Assembly: GCA_030278955.1 (NCBI GenBank)
Contig: JAOANR010000012.1
Location: 26,963,977-27,027,976, forward strand
DNA: 64,000 nucleotides
Origin: Hygrophila difformis
Lineage: Eukaryota > Streptophyta > Magnoliopsida > Lamiales > Acanthaceae
Direction of reading: 5' to 3'
The notes beneath the pieces are model-generated. The model searched no databases, was not told the DNA's origin, and worked only from the letters and a program-made list of their open reading frames with translations. A program made the position numbers and the translations under genes. Shown in pieces: positions 11,114 to 20,013 of the stretch; the stretch's first letter is position 1, and every line of letters begins with the position of its first letter.

Positions 11114-11774
11114 TCAGGGCATGTATCGGAGCCAGAGGACACAGCTGGAAAGCTCACAACGCAGGCACCAATCGCGGTTTCTCAGAGGTGCATGCCATCC
11201 TGGGCAATAGACTCTGACTCCTTGGCCTGCCCACAGTTGTGGGTTGTCTGGGTTGTCAGTTATCCAAGCGAGAACGTTGAGGGACGTATACCGAAAAACT
11301 GATCGATCTGTCACCATCCTGTCGATCATTCTGATTCCCTGCTCAACTTGGCTTTCGTCTGTCTTACTCATAAGCATCAATCCGCGGGTGAAGATTGATG
11401 TCTTATGGTTGTCCTCAAGTCCCGGGCGTAGCAGTTCACAAGCGCGCTCCTCATTCCCCTCTGCAAATGCCCTGAGTGCTGGAATGAGCTGAAGGTTGAA
11501 GTTTCCTGCAGCTGTGCATATTCGCAGGAATCTCTCCTTCTGCCGACGGATCCTTTCTTGCCATCTCTTCACCGTGGAGGTGATAACCTCGCATCGCTTG
11601 TACACGATGGCAAGGTTTCCAGCATCTCTGAACTTCTTGCATACTCGTTGTGCAGTAAACACCCCCTTGATTTCATCCTCTCCTATCCGGGAGAGAATTT
11701 CACCAAGGAGTTCGACCGGCAAGTCCAGCAACTTGGTTCCCTCTGGAGCAGGGTCTGGAATGGGAGGATTACCC
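11114..11774 (-). CDS. F-box-like ORF carried in the 3' region of the Athila-type element
   Basis: About 220 codons on the same strand as gag and pol. The N-terminal part reads LLDLPVELLGEILSRI followed by VFTAQRVCKKFRDAGN, an F-box motif (L-P-x-E-L...I-L-x-R...V-C-K-x-F). The middle (AEGNEERACELLRPGL, then FTRGLMLMSKTDESQVEQGI) resembles the Sel1-like repeat region of Arabidopsis At1g67623-type F-box proteins. There is no ATG at the start: the ORF is open to a splice-acceptor-like TCTTATCTTTTCAG ending at 11775, so it may be an exon reached by splicing from an upstream leader. F-box proteins bind SKP1 within SCF ubiquitin ligases; this is family knowledge, not shown here. Athila elements usually have an env-like ORF in this position, so I infer capture of a host F-box exon. 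It could instead be a decayed passenger. Confidence 0.65.
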
Positions 11775-11841
11775 CTGAAAAGATAAGAAGTGATGAATCC
11801 AATTTTTATGTAATTTTCCGAAATTATTCAAGTTCAGAAAC

Positions 11842-11879
11842 CAACATCCTCACATTTAGAGCTTTGCTCTAGATGTGAG
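11842..11879 (-). repeat. Internal purine-tract copy with hairpin (1)
   Basis: The + strand has CAACATCCTCACATTTA, identical over 17 bases to the tract at the 3' LTR junction. It is followed by a hairpin, CTCACATTTAGAGC/GCTCTAGATGTGAG with a 3-base loop. It lies just upstream of the F-box-like ORF in the transcript direction. Confidence 0.7.
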
Positions 11880-11880
11880 A

Positions 11881-13090
11881 TTATTAAATTTCTGACTTGA
11901 ATTTTAATTTAAAGCACATGTAAATAATATTTGGTTTTAAATGGGCTAAAGAGCCCAAAATAAAATAAAATTGGCCATTGGGCCTAAAATCTTTTTAATG
12001 GGCCATAGGGCCCAAAAGTTTCCAGTTTTATTAAACAAGTCCGAGACACTTGTTGGAAGTGGAATGAGATGGATAGATGGAAATGGAATGCTCGAATATT
12101 GGAATGTGCAATGGAGACGTGGCGGAACGGATCTGCTATTTCTGGATAGCTTGGACTGTTTGAACAGTTTTAGCATCCAAAAATTTGCAAACACTATTTT
12201 TAATTTTAAAAATGGTTGACTTGTTTTATTTAACAAAGGTGGGATGTGAGTGGTCCCATTTTGGATTTTTGAAAAGGATAGCAGTTAGGTGACACAAATA
12301 CTGCTATCTTACTCACACTAGTGTTCCATTGGGAACAAAAACTCAAGTCAAACATTAAACAAAAATAACTCTTTTTGTCTTTTTCTAAAAGGTTGCTTTT
12401 ATTAAGAGTGGAAGTTTCTCATTGGGTGTTTGTACTATGTTTCCATAAACAAACAAACATTTATTCCCATGAGATTTCTAACATGGGAACAAATGTGCCC
12501 AAAAAGATCTTACCTCTTTTATTACACCAAAATAACACTGCACATCACATCAAGATCAATCAAACCAATAACATCAAGATATTCAAAACAATACCCCAAA
12601 TGTTCATCAGTTTGTTCTTTCCAGTTTTTAAACCTTCAAAAATCTTATCCATTAACAGTTTTAAAACAAGCTCTCAAGTAGGTTTTTAAGGGTTTCAAAA
12701 GGACTTCAAAGAGCTCCTTAAAACCGAGAGCATTCAAAATCGCAGAACAGAGAAAACAAAAACTCACACAAACCACATTATGTCATTCTCAACCCAAAAA
12801 TAAGAAAAAGAAGCCAAAGAGTTCGATAGAGGCCATGGACAGGTGGGAAAAGTGGGTTTACCCTCCCCTCCTTGGCTCGGGTCTAGGCACGGGTCCAAGG
12901 TTTGGGAGGAGTCCATGAAATCGGTCCATAGTTTCCCCTAGAAAAAGAGTGATAAGGGTGCGAAGAACACGTGGTGTTCGTTCGGATGAGAGAAAAATGG
13001 GGGAAAAGAAGATGAAGAAACTGAAAGAAGTTGAAATGACAGGAGGAAGGTGAAAAGAAACTGGAGGGGGTGGGGGGGTATAAATACTTG
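11881..13090 (-). other. 3' noncoding region of the Athila-type element, proximal part
   Basis: No supported gene. There is a short inverted block of 'gggcc' motifs at 11943-12012. The reverse-strand ORFs at 12858-13512 run into the palindrome array and are low-complexity (Ser/Phe/Pro), so I do not call them. Confidence 0.5.
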
Positions 13091-13095
13091 AACTT

Positions 13096-13412
13096 TTGTC
13101 GCGGAATCCGAGACTTTGTCGCGGAACAAGGTTCCGCGACAAGGCATAGCGACATTAGAGAGGTCGCGGAGTTGAGGGTTGGTCGCGGAGTCATCCTCCG
13201 CGACAAGGCCACCGCGACAAAGTTCAGTATGGAGACAGTCAACGCAAATCGTGTCGCGGAGCAGGGCTTGGTCGCGGAGTCATGCTCCGCGACAAGGTGC
13301 ATCGCGACAAGATGTGGGGAAGGGTTAAGAAGGAAAAGGGATTTTGTCGCGGAGTAGGGCCTGGTCGCGATGCATGACATCGCGACAAAGGTCCTTCCGC
13401 GACAAAGAATTT
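13096..13412. repeat. Third palindrome cluster (GTCGCGGA / TCCGCGAC), internal region
   Basis: Repeated TTGTCGCGGAACAAGG, TTCCGCGACAAGG, GGTCGCGGAGTCAT and CTCCGCGACAAGG units form at least four nested palindromes. It is the same family as the LTR arrays but outside the LTRs, about 500 bases downstream of the pol stop in the transcript direction. Confidence 0.85.
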
Positions 13413-13755
13413 TGAATTTTCGAATTTTCTTGGACTGGACCCGAGTGTGATGTTGGGCCTGCGTCCATTTTATTTGACTTGGGCTGAATAAATTTAGTCC
13501 AAGTAAATTCAAAATGCTGGGCTGAAAATTAAATAATCCACTTGCATAAAATTAGGTTGGGTTAGTTCCATTTTATCTGTGAATTTTATTTCGGGTATTG
13601 AATTTCTTCAATTCCCGAGAACATTTTCTCAGATTTATAGAACTAATCCAACCAAGAACCTGGTTTTCCATGTTACTGTTATCTGTTCCTCTTTTTGGTG
13701 GTTCCGAACTTCTGCAAGATAGATGAATGAAATGCATTAGATTTTCTCCAAATAT

Positions 13756-13792
13756 CAACATCCTCACATTTAGAGTCTTAGTACTCTAAATG
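13756..13792 (-). repeat. Internal purine-tract copy with hairpin (2)
   Basis: ATCAACATCCTCACATTTA (19 bases) matches the 3' LTR/tract junction at 9435-9453. It is followed by the hairpin ACATTTAGAG/CTCTAAATGT with an 8-base loop. It sits about 100 bases downstream of the pol stop. Confidence 0.7.
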
Positions 13793-13890
13793 TTTAATTG
13801 ATCTTTGGGTACTTTCTTGCCATGAAATAAATACTGTAAATATATACTATATATATAAACTGAAATTTTTGTATTTTTAAATGCTGTTTC

Positions 13891-16800
13891 TTATTGAGTG
13901 TAAGCCGGGTCTGCCACTGCTTGGCTTTCTTTCTCCGGATCGAACTGTCCAAGGTACTCTTTTAATCGTTGTCCATTCACCACTATATCGCCCCTGCCAG
14001 TTCGAATCCTGACAGCTCCATTTTTGAACACCTCTAGTACTTCATGTGGTCCTTCCCATCTAGATTTGAGCTTTCCGGGGAACAGCTTCAACCTAGTATT
14101 GAACAATAACACATGTTGACCAACATAAAAATACTTAGGTTTGATCCGGCGATCGTGCAACTTCTGGGTCCGCTCCTTGTAAATTCGAGAGCTTTCATAA
14201 GCTTGCGCTCGTATTTCCTCAATTTCATTGAGGTCCAACTTACGTTTGCTCTGAGCAACTTTCGGATCGAAGTTAAGCGTTTTAACGGCCCAGTAAGCTT
14301 TATGCTCTAGCTCTACAGGCAAATGACAGGCTTTTCCGAAGACCAGCCTATATGGAGACATCCCGATGGGAGTCTTATATGCTGTGCGGTATGCCCATAG
14401 AGCATCATTGAGCTTACGTGCCCAATCCTTACGGGTTATCCCGACAGTGGCTTCGAGTATGTGTTTGATTTCGCGATTGGATACTTCGACTTGACCACTA
14501 GTCTGGGGATGATAAGGCGTGCCTATCTTATGGAGGATCCCATTTTTACTCATTAAAGTTTCAAAACCTTTATTAATAAAGTGTGTTCCTCCATCAGATA
14601 TCACCACCCTAGGTACGCCAAATCGACTGAAAATGTTGTTCTTGAGGAACTTGATGACTTGGCTACCATCATTGGTCGGTAATGCGACAGCCTCGACCCA
14701 TTTGGATACGTAATCGACAGCTACCAAGATATAGTAGTTTCCACCAGATGGTGGAAACGGTCCCATGAAGTCAATGCCCCATACATCAAAGATCTCAAGT
14801 GTGAGAATCCCCTTTTGAGGCATCTCATCCCTCTTGGAGATGTTTCCTAATCTTTGGCATCTGTCACAGCCCTTAACAAATGTCCTGCAATCCTCATAGA
14901 TGTGAGGCCAATAAAATCCACATTCGAGGACCTTGTGGGCCGTTCGAGCGGGACCATGGTGACCTCCATATTCTGATTCATGGCATTTTCTGACAATTTG
15001 ATAAGCTTCATGCTCGGTCACACATCGCCTGATTATTAAATCAGGGCAGTGTTTGAAGAGATAAGGTTCTTCCCAGAAGTAACTTAATACATCTCGTTTG
15101 AACTTATTCCTCTGATGATAGTTCGGAAACTGTGGGGTTACTCCGCATGCCAAGAAGTTAGCGATGTCGGAAAACCATGGACAAGCTTGATTATGCAGGT
15201 GCAACGCGAACAACTGTTCGTCCGGGAAATCTTCATTGACGACTTTTTCCTTTTTATCATTATCTAATCGAGATAAGTGGTCAGCAGCACCATTATCTCG
15301 ACCTCGCCTATCTTTTATTATGATGTCGAATTCTTGCAACAGAAGTACCCACCTGATTAATCGAGGTTTTGCATCTTGTTTGCTAAACAAGTATCTCAAT
15401 GCTGTATGATCAGTGTATACTATGGTCTTTGTACCTATCAGGTACTGTCTGAACTTGTCAAACGCAAAGACTACAGCATACATCTCTTTCTCCGTTGTGG
15501 TGTAGTTAACTTGGGCTTCATTCAGGGCATGACTTGCGTAATGAATTACGCAGTGTCTCCCATCCTTATGTTGTCCAAGAACTGCGCCTACGGCGAGACC
15601 ACTAGCATCGCACATCACCTCGAAAGGCAGTGACCAATCGGGTGGTTGCACTATCGGTGCAGAAACCAGCATCTTCTTGAGCGTGTCAAAGGCTTGGACA
15701 CACGCTTCATTTATTAAGAAAGGATTTTCTTTACAAAGCAGATTAGTGAGCGGCTTGGCAATTTTAGAGAAATCCTTAATGAATCGCCGGTAAAAACCGG
15801 CATGCCCTAAGAAGCTCCTAACTGATTTGATCGAGTTAGGAAGAGGGAGATTGGAAATGATGGAAACTTTGGCTGGATCAACTTCAATGCCTGCACGAGA
15901 AATGCGATGACCTAACACTATGCCCTCAGTGACCATAAAATGGCACTTTTCCCAATTTAAAACCAAGTTAGTGTCTTCACACCTCTTTAAAATCTTAGCA
16001 AGATTGGTCAAACAATCTTCGAACGTATCTCCATATACAGAGAAGTCATCCATGAAGACCTCAATGCATTTTTCGATAAATTCAGAGAAAATAGACATCA
16101 TGCATCTTTGAAAAGTAGCAGGTGCATTGCACAAACCAAAAGGCATCCGTCGATAGGCAAAAGTGCCGTACGGGCAAGTAAAAGTGGTTTTATCATGGTC
16201 TTCACTGGAAATAACAATTTGATTATAACCAGAATAACCATCCAAAAAGCAATAAAACTCTCTCCCTGCCAACCTCTCAAGCATCTGATCGATGAATGGC
16301 AATGGAAAATGGTCCTTGCGTGTGGCCTCGTTCAGCTTCCGGTAATCGATACAAACTCTCCATCCGGTCACTGGCCTGGTTGCAACCTCTTCTCCTTGCT
16401 CATTCTTGGTTATGCACATCCCTCCTCGTTTGGGTACGACCTGCACTGGGCTAACCCATTTGCTATCAGAGATAGGATAGATTATACCAGCATCTAAGAG
16501 CTTGATAACTTCTTTCCTTACCACTTCCTGCATAAGGGGGTTCAATCGCCTCTGAGGTTGACGGGAGGGTTTAAACTCTTCTTCCATTAGAATCCTGTGC
16601 ATGCAAATAGAAGGGCTTATTCCTTTTATATCAGAAATGGTCCAACCTATTGCATGTACATGTTTCTTAAGAACGACCACCAGAGCATTTTCTTGCTCTT
16701 GGGAGAGCTTAGCCGAAACAATCACGGGTAACTTTTTATGTTCTGCGAGAAACGCGTACTTGAGATGATCGGGTAATGTTTTAAGTTCAAGCTCTGGTGG

Positions 16801-17373
16801 GCATTCAACGGAAGGGAGTAGTTTGCGAGAATTGGGTAGTGGGAGAACAGATTTACCTTCGGGATCCTGCATCAGTACAGGATCCTCTTCCTCCTCTTGG
16901 TTGGCGTCCTCACGGAAGTCCATGCCATCAAATTCCTCCAAATCCCCTGTTTCGGGATCGGCGAAGTGAACGGCTTTGCATCCTTTGTGCTCCACGCCAG
17001 CAGGCTTCAGTACCTGCTTTGATGATTCATCCAGCATCATTTCACAATCAAGTTCAGAGTCTAGCTCTTCCCTAACTATTACATTTTCAAATGAAAAACA
17101 AGAACTGTCATTCGGAAATTTCTGCAATTTCTCCATATCAAAGATGATCTCCTCGCCATCGACCCTTAAGGTGACTTTTCCGGACTTAGCGTCAATCAGT
17201 GCACCACCAGTGGCTAAAAATGGGCGTCCAAGGATAAGCGGCATTTCAGAATCCTCTTCAATGTCGAGGACGATGAAGTCGACCGGGAAAAGAACCTGTC
17301 CGGTTTTGACCACAACATCCTTGAGGATTCCTACGGGCTGAGTGATCGATCTGTCTGCAAGTTGCAGTCTCAT
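13891..17373 (-). CDS. Athila-type pol: protease end, reverse transcriptase, RNase H, integrase
   Basis: 1160 codons. Residues 1-80 are the C-terminal half of the aspartic protease ([20 protein letters not shown]). The reverse transcriptase has the FMDD active site at residues ~440-443 and [16 protein letters not shown] before it. RNase H contains [14 protein letters not shown] and [11 protein letters not shown]. Integrase has an HHCC region and a D-x35-E triad, which I place at Asp868 (GIDFMGPF), Asp927 (ISDGGTHF) and Glu963 ([11 protein letters not shown]). The frame is open throughout and is the same as gag; one TAA codon (17383-17385) lies between them. The FMDDFSVYG motif and the tRNA-Asp primer site point to the Athila/Tat branch. 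There is no chromodomain. Confidence 0.93.
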   Translation of the reverse strand: MRLQLADRSITQPVGILKDVVVKTGQVLFPVDFIVLDIEEDSEMPLILGRPFLATGGALIDAKSGKVTLRVDGEEIIFDMEKLQKFPNDSSCFSFENVIVREELDSELDCEMMLDESSKQVLKPAGVEHKGCKAVHFADPETGDLEEFDGMDFREDANQEEEEDPVLMQDPEGKSVLPLPNSRKLLPSVECPPELELKTLPDHLKYAFLAEHKKLPVIVSAKLSQEQENALVVVLKKHVHAIGWTISDIKGISPSICMHRILMEEEFKPSRQPQRRLNPLMQEVVRKEVIKLLDAGIIYPISDSKWVSPVQVVPKRGGMCITKNEQGEEVATRPVTGWRVCIDYRKLNEATRKDHFPLPFIDQMLERLAGREFYCFLDGYSGYNQIVISSEDHDKTTFTCPYGTFAYRRMPFGLCNAPATFQRCMMSIFSEFIEKCIEVFMDDFSVYGDTFEDCLTNLAKILKRCEDTNLVLNWEKCHFMVTEGIVLGHRISRAGIEVDPAKVSIISNLPLPNSIKSVRSFLGHAGFYRRFIKDFSKIAKPLTNLLCKENPFLINEACVQAFDTLKKMLVSAPIVQPPDWSLPFEVMCDASGLAVGAVLGQHKDGRHCVIHYASHALNEAQVNYTTTEKEMYAVVFAFDKFRQYLIGTKTIVYTDHTALRYLFSKQDAKPRLIRWVLLLQEFDIIIKDRRGRDNGAADHLSRLDNDKKEKVVNEDFPDEQLFALHLHNQACPWFSDIANFLACGVTPQFPNYHQRNKFKRDVLSYFWEEPYLFKHCPDLIIRRCVTEHEAYQIVRKCHESEYGGHHGPARTAHKVLECGFYWPHIYEDCRTFVKGCDRCQRLGNISKRDEMPQKGILTLEIFDVWGIDFMGPFPPSGGNYYILVAVDYVSKWVEAVALPTNDGSQVIKFLKNNIFSRFGVPRVVISDGGTHFINKGFETLMSKNGILHKIGTPYHPQTSGQVEVSNREIKHILEATVGITRKDWARKLNDALWAYRTAYKTPIGMSPYRLVFGKACHLPVELEHKAYWAVKTLNFDPKVAQSKRKLDLNEIEEIRAQAYESSRIYKERTQKLHDRRIKPKYFYVGQHVLLFNTRLKLFPGKLKSRWEGPHEVLEVFKNGAVRIRTGRGDIVVNGQRLKEYLGQFDPEKESQAVADPAYTQ

Positions 17374-17382
17374 CTTGACCGG

Positions 17383-19851
17383 TTAAATTTCTCCAAGCTT
17401 GAGGCGAACAGCCATAGCTAGTGGCATCACATTGATGCTTGATCCTAAATCACAAAGCCCCATACTCACTTTGGCCTTTCCGAATTGTACTGGAAGTGTG
17501 CAACATCCGGGGTCCTCTTTCTTTTCAGGCATTCTCCTCTGAACGATGGCACTGCATGTGCTGTTGAGAATAATTACCTCTTCCTGCTCAACCTGCCTTT
17601 TTCCTGAAATCAATTCTTTCAAGAACTTAGCATAGATGGGCATTTCGGAAATCATTTCTGTGAGAGGAATGGTTATCTCTACAGACTTTAATCGTTGCAG
17701 AAATTTCTTGAATTTAAGATCATGTTCTTTATTTTTAAGCCGCGCAGGATAAGGAATCCTGGGTATGTACTTGTTATTAGCAATTTTTGGTGGTGAAGGG
17801 AAGGAAGTTGTACCTTCACCTGTACCCTTATCTGTTTCAGCCGTGTCAGGCGCAGCTTCAGTCTGCATTTCGGCTGTCTCTTTTTCCGCTTCGTTCCCAT
17901 TATCAGCTTCCTTACCAGCATTGTCAACAATATCATCTTCTTCAAATTCCGCTCCAGTATCTGCTCCCTTCGGTCCAGCTAGCACTCTTCCAGATTTCAA
18001 GGTTATTGCCTTGCATTGCGGGTTCTTTTCCGCAGTGCTAGGCAATGTTCCTTTGTCCCTTTTCTGCATCTCATTAGCCATCTGTGTAACTTGGGTCTCC
18101 ACATTTCTGATGGAGGCCTGCAGTTGATTGTTGATCTCTTTCTGACTAGTGATGAAATCAGTCATCAGATTCTCAAGCCTTGAAGGAGGCTTTTGATTCT
18201 GATTCTGATTTTGCTGCTGATTCTGATTCCACTGGCCTTGGTTTGGGACAAACTGAGGCTGGAAACTCTGATTGGGCTGAAAGTTCTGGAAATTCTGAGG
18301 CGGCCTCTGCTGGATCTGAGGTTGGAAACCTGGATTCTGAAAATGTTGTCCCCTGTTCTGATTGAATCCCTGATTCTGTTGAGGGTTGAACTGCTGTTGC
18401 TGTGGCTTGTTCAAGAGATGTGAGTTCAAGGCGTTGTTGTTTGAGTAGGACAAATTCGGGTGTCTATTTGGAAAAGCTCCTGCATAGTTACAGCTCTCTG
18501 CTGTGACTTGCTCGCATGTGTCAGTTGCATGAGCACCTTGACACAGTCCACAGATCACATCAGTTTGCTGTCCCTGCGCAGAACTTCCAACTCCTTGATT
18601 TACAGACAACGCTGCCACTTGCTCTTGAAGCTTTTCAATGTCTGACTTCTCTACTGTACCTACAACACACAAACCGCGAGGGGGAGTGGGATTACCATCA
18701 TCAGTTAGAACAGAACGGTTGACACTCATGGCTTCAATCTTTGCCCAGGCTTGGTCCATCGGTATGTAGAGCAAATGTTGACCACCGGCAGCATCAAGCA
18801 TGGATTTCCATGCTGGGGTCAGACCACTGTAGAACTTTCTCAGTCTCTCCCAGTCATGGAATCCATGTTGAGGACACTTTCTGAGTAGGTTGAAGAATCT
18901 TTCCTTTGCATCATACAAGGACTCGTCTGGTTTCATCTTGAATTCCGCAATTTTGGAGCGGCATTCATCCACCTTGGACTCCGGGAAGTATTTTGCTAGG
19001 AAATTTCTGATCACATCTTCCCATGTGGACTTCTGATTTACGGGCAGTGACTTGTACCATGTTCGTGCTCCGCTTGTCAGAGAGAAGGGGAATAGCCTTA
19101 GTCGAATAGTGTTCGCGGGTACATCACGATTTTTGATCGTGTCACACAATTCTAGGAAGGTTTGCAGGTGATCATGGGGATCTTCATGACTTGCTCCGGC
19201 AAACTGGTTGCTCTGGACTAGATTGATTAGGGCCGGTTTCAGTTCGAAATTCCTGGCCAAGAATGGAGCTTGTCCAGGAATGTTCAGATATGGCTCTAAA
19301 ATCGGTTGCATGTAATCAGCAGCAGCTGCTGCTTGATGATTGTTCTCAGGCCCGCCTTGGTATTGCTGTGGGTAGTAGTTCTGAGGCATGAAATAGTTCC
19401 TCGGGTCATTGAAATCATTCGGATTAGGGGGATTCTGATGGGGGTTGTGGTATTGCTGATTCTGTTGGTTTGGGAAATTTTGCTGATTTGGTTGGTTTTG
19501 GTTGTTTGGTAGGTTTTGGTTCGGGTTGGGAGGGGGTGCCTCGAAGTGTTGCTGCTCCATGTTTGGTGGATTCCCACCTCCTTGTATGATCTGGGGAGGG
19601 GGATCATCCAAATCATCATGATCAGCATCTTCGGGGTCTTCCTCAATGTTGTGAAGTGGGGGATTGGGTTGAATGATTGGTGGGATGTCAGGGTTTGCCA
19701 TTTCGGAAATATCGCTGCTGGTGCTTGGTGAAAGTAATGCCTGTCGTTCCCGTTCCCTTCTTCGTTTAGTCTCCGCCCTAAGACGTCGAGCTGTCTTTTC
19801 TATCTCTGAATTAAACGGGATCTCGGCTGGCGTCTGCTTCCTCCTTTGCAT
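17383..19851 (-). CDS. Athila-type gag with N-terminal part of protease
   Basis: 822 codons from ATG at 19851. An Arg/Lys-rich start is followed by an Asn/Gln/Pro-rich region (residues ~80-190). The gag core has FELKPALINLVQSNQFAGAS and TIRLRLFPFSLTSGARTWYK. A zinc-finger-like CGLCQGAHATDTC follows, then a second Gln/Asn-rich stretch. The protease active site DLGSS is at about residue 801. The ORF stops in the middle of the protease at a TAA that is in frame with pol, 12 bases before the pol ATG. Either readthrough is used or, more likely, a single nonsense change disables Gag-Pol in this copy. Confidence 0.9.
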   Translation of the reverse strand: MQRRKQTPAEIPFNSEIEKTARRLRAETKRRRERERQALLSPSTSSDISEMANPDIPPIIQPNPPLHNIEEDPEDADHDDLDDPPPQIIQGGGNPPNMEQQHFEAPPPNPNQNLPNNQNQPNQQNFPNQQNQQYHNPHQNPPNPNDFNDPRNYFMPQNYYPQQYQGGPENNHQAAAAADYMQPILEPYLNIPGQAPFLARNFELKPALINLVQSNQFAGASHEDPHDHLQTFLELCDTIKNRDVPANTIRLRLFPFSLTSGARTWYKSLPVNQKSTWEDVIRNFLAKYFPESKVDECRSKIAEFKMKPDESLYDAKERFFNLLRKCPQHGFHDWERLRKFYSGLTPAWKSMLDAAGGQHLLYIPMDQAWAKIEAMSVNRSVLTDDGNPTPPRGLCVVGTVEKSDIEKLQEQVAALSVNQGVGSSAQGQQTDVICGLCQGAHATDTCEQVTAESCNYAGAFPNRHPNLSYSNNNALNSHLLNKPQQQQFNPQQNQGFNQNRGQHFQNPGFQPQIQQRPPQNFQNFQPNQSFQPQFVPNQGQWNQNQQQNQNQNQKPPSRLENLMTDFITSQKEINNQLQASIRNVETQVTQMANEMQKRDKGTLPSTAEKNPQCKAITLKSGRVLAGPKGADTGAEFEEDDIVDNAGKEADNGNEAEKETAEMQTEAAPDTAETDKGTGEGTTSFPSPPKIANNKYIPRIPYPARLKNKEHDLKFKKFLQRLKSVEITIPLTEMISEMPIYAKFLKELISGKRQVEQEEVIILNSTCSAIVQRRMPEKKEDPGCCTLPVQFGKAKVSMGLCDLGSSINVMPLAMAVRLKLGEI

Positions 19852-19995
19852 AGAACAACGGCTTCAATAATGACAGTACCTGTACAATCCCCAGGTTAGA
19901 AGTGGTTCTGAAAGGTGAATATTTATAATTATATGTATAGGCTACTCTAGGAGAAATGAGGAATGTAATTCTCTAAATAAAACGGCGCTGCATCC
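19852..19995 (-). other. Leader between primer site and gag
   Basis: Short leader of the Athila-type element. No ORF of note. Confidence 0.6.
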
Positions 19996-20013
19996 TCCCC
20001 GGCAACGGCGCCA
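19996..20013 (-). other. Primer-binding site, tRNA-Asp type
   Basis: Minus strand reads TGGCGCCGTTGCCGGGGA, complementary to the 3' end of plant cytosolic tRNA-Asp (...CCCCGGCAACGGCGCCA), immediately next to the LTR end. This primer is characteristic of Athila/Tat elements. Confidence 0.9.

Noticed and set aside
12858..13512. 209-codon minus ORF after pol that could be an env-like gene
   Set aside because: Half of it is the palindrome array and the rest is Ser/Phe/Pro-rich; no signal peptide or clear membrane segment.
17765..19870. Several + strand ORFs
   Set aside because: Antisense shadows of the Gln/Asn-rich Athila gag.
19996..20013. Possible tRNA-Asp gene
   Set aside because: Only the 3'-end complement is present, adjacent to an LTR; it is a primer-binding site.
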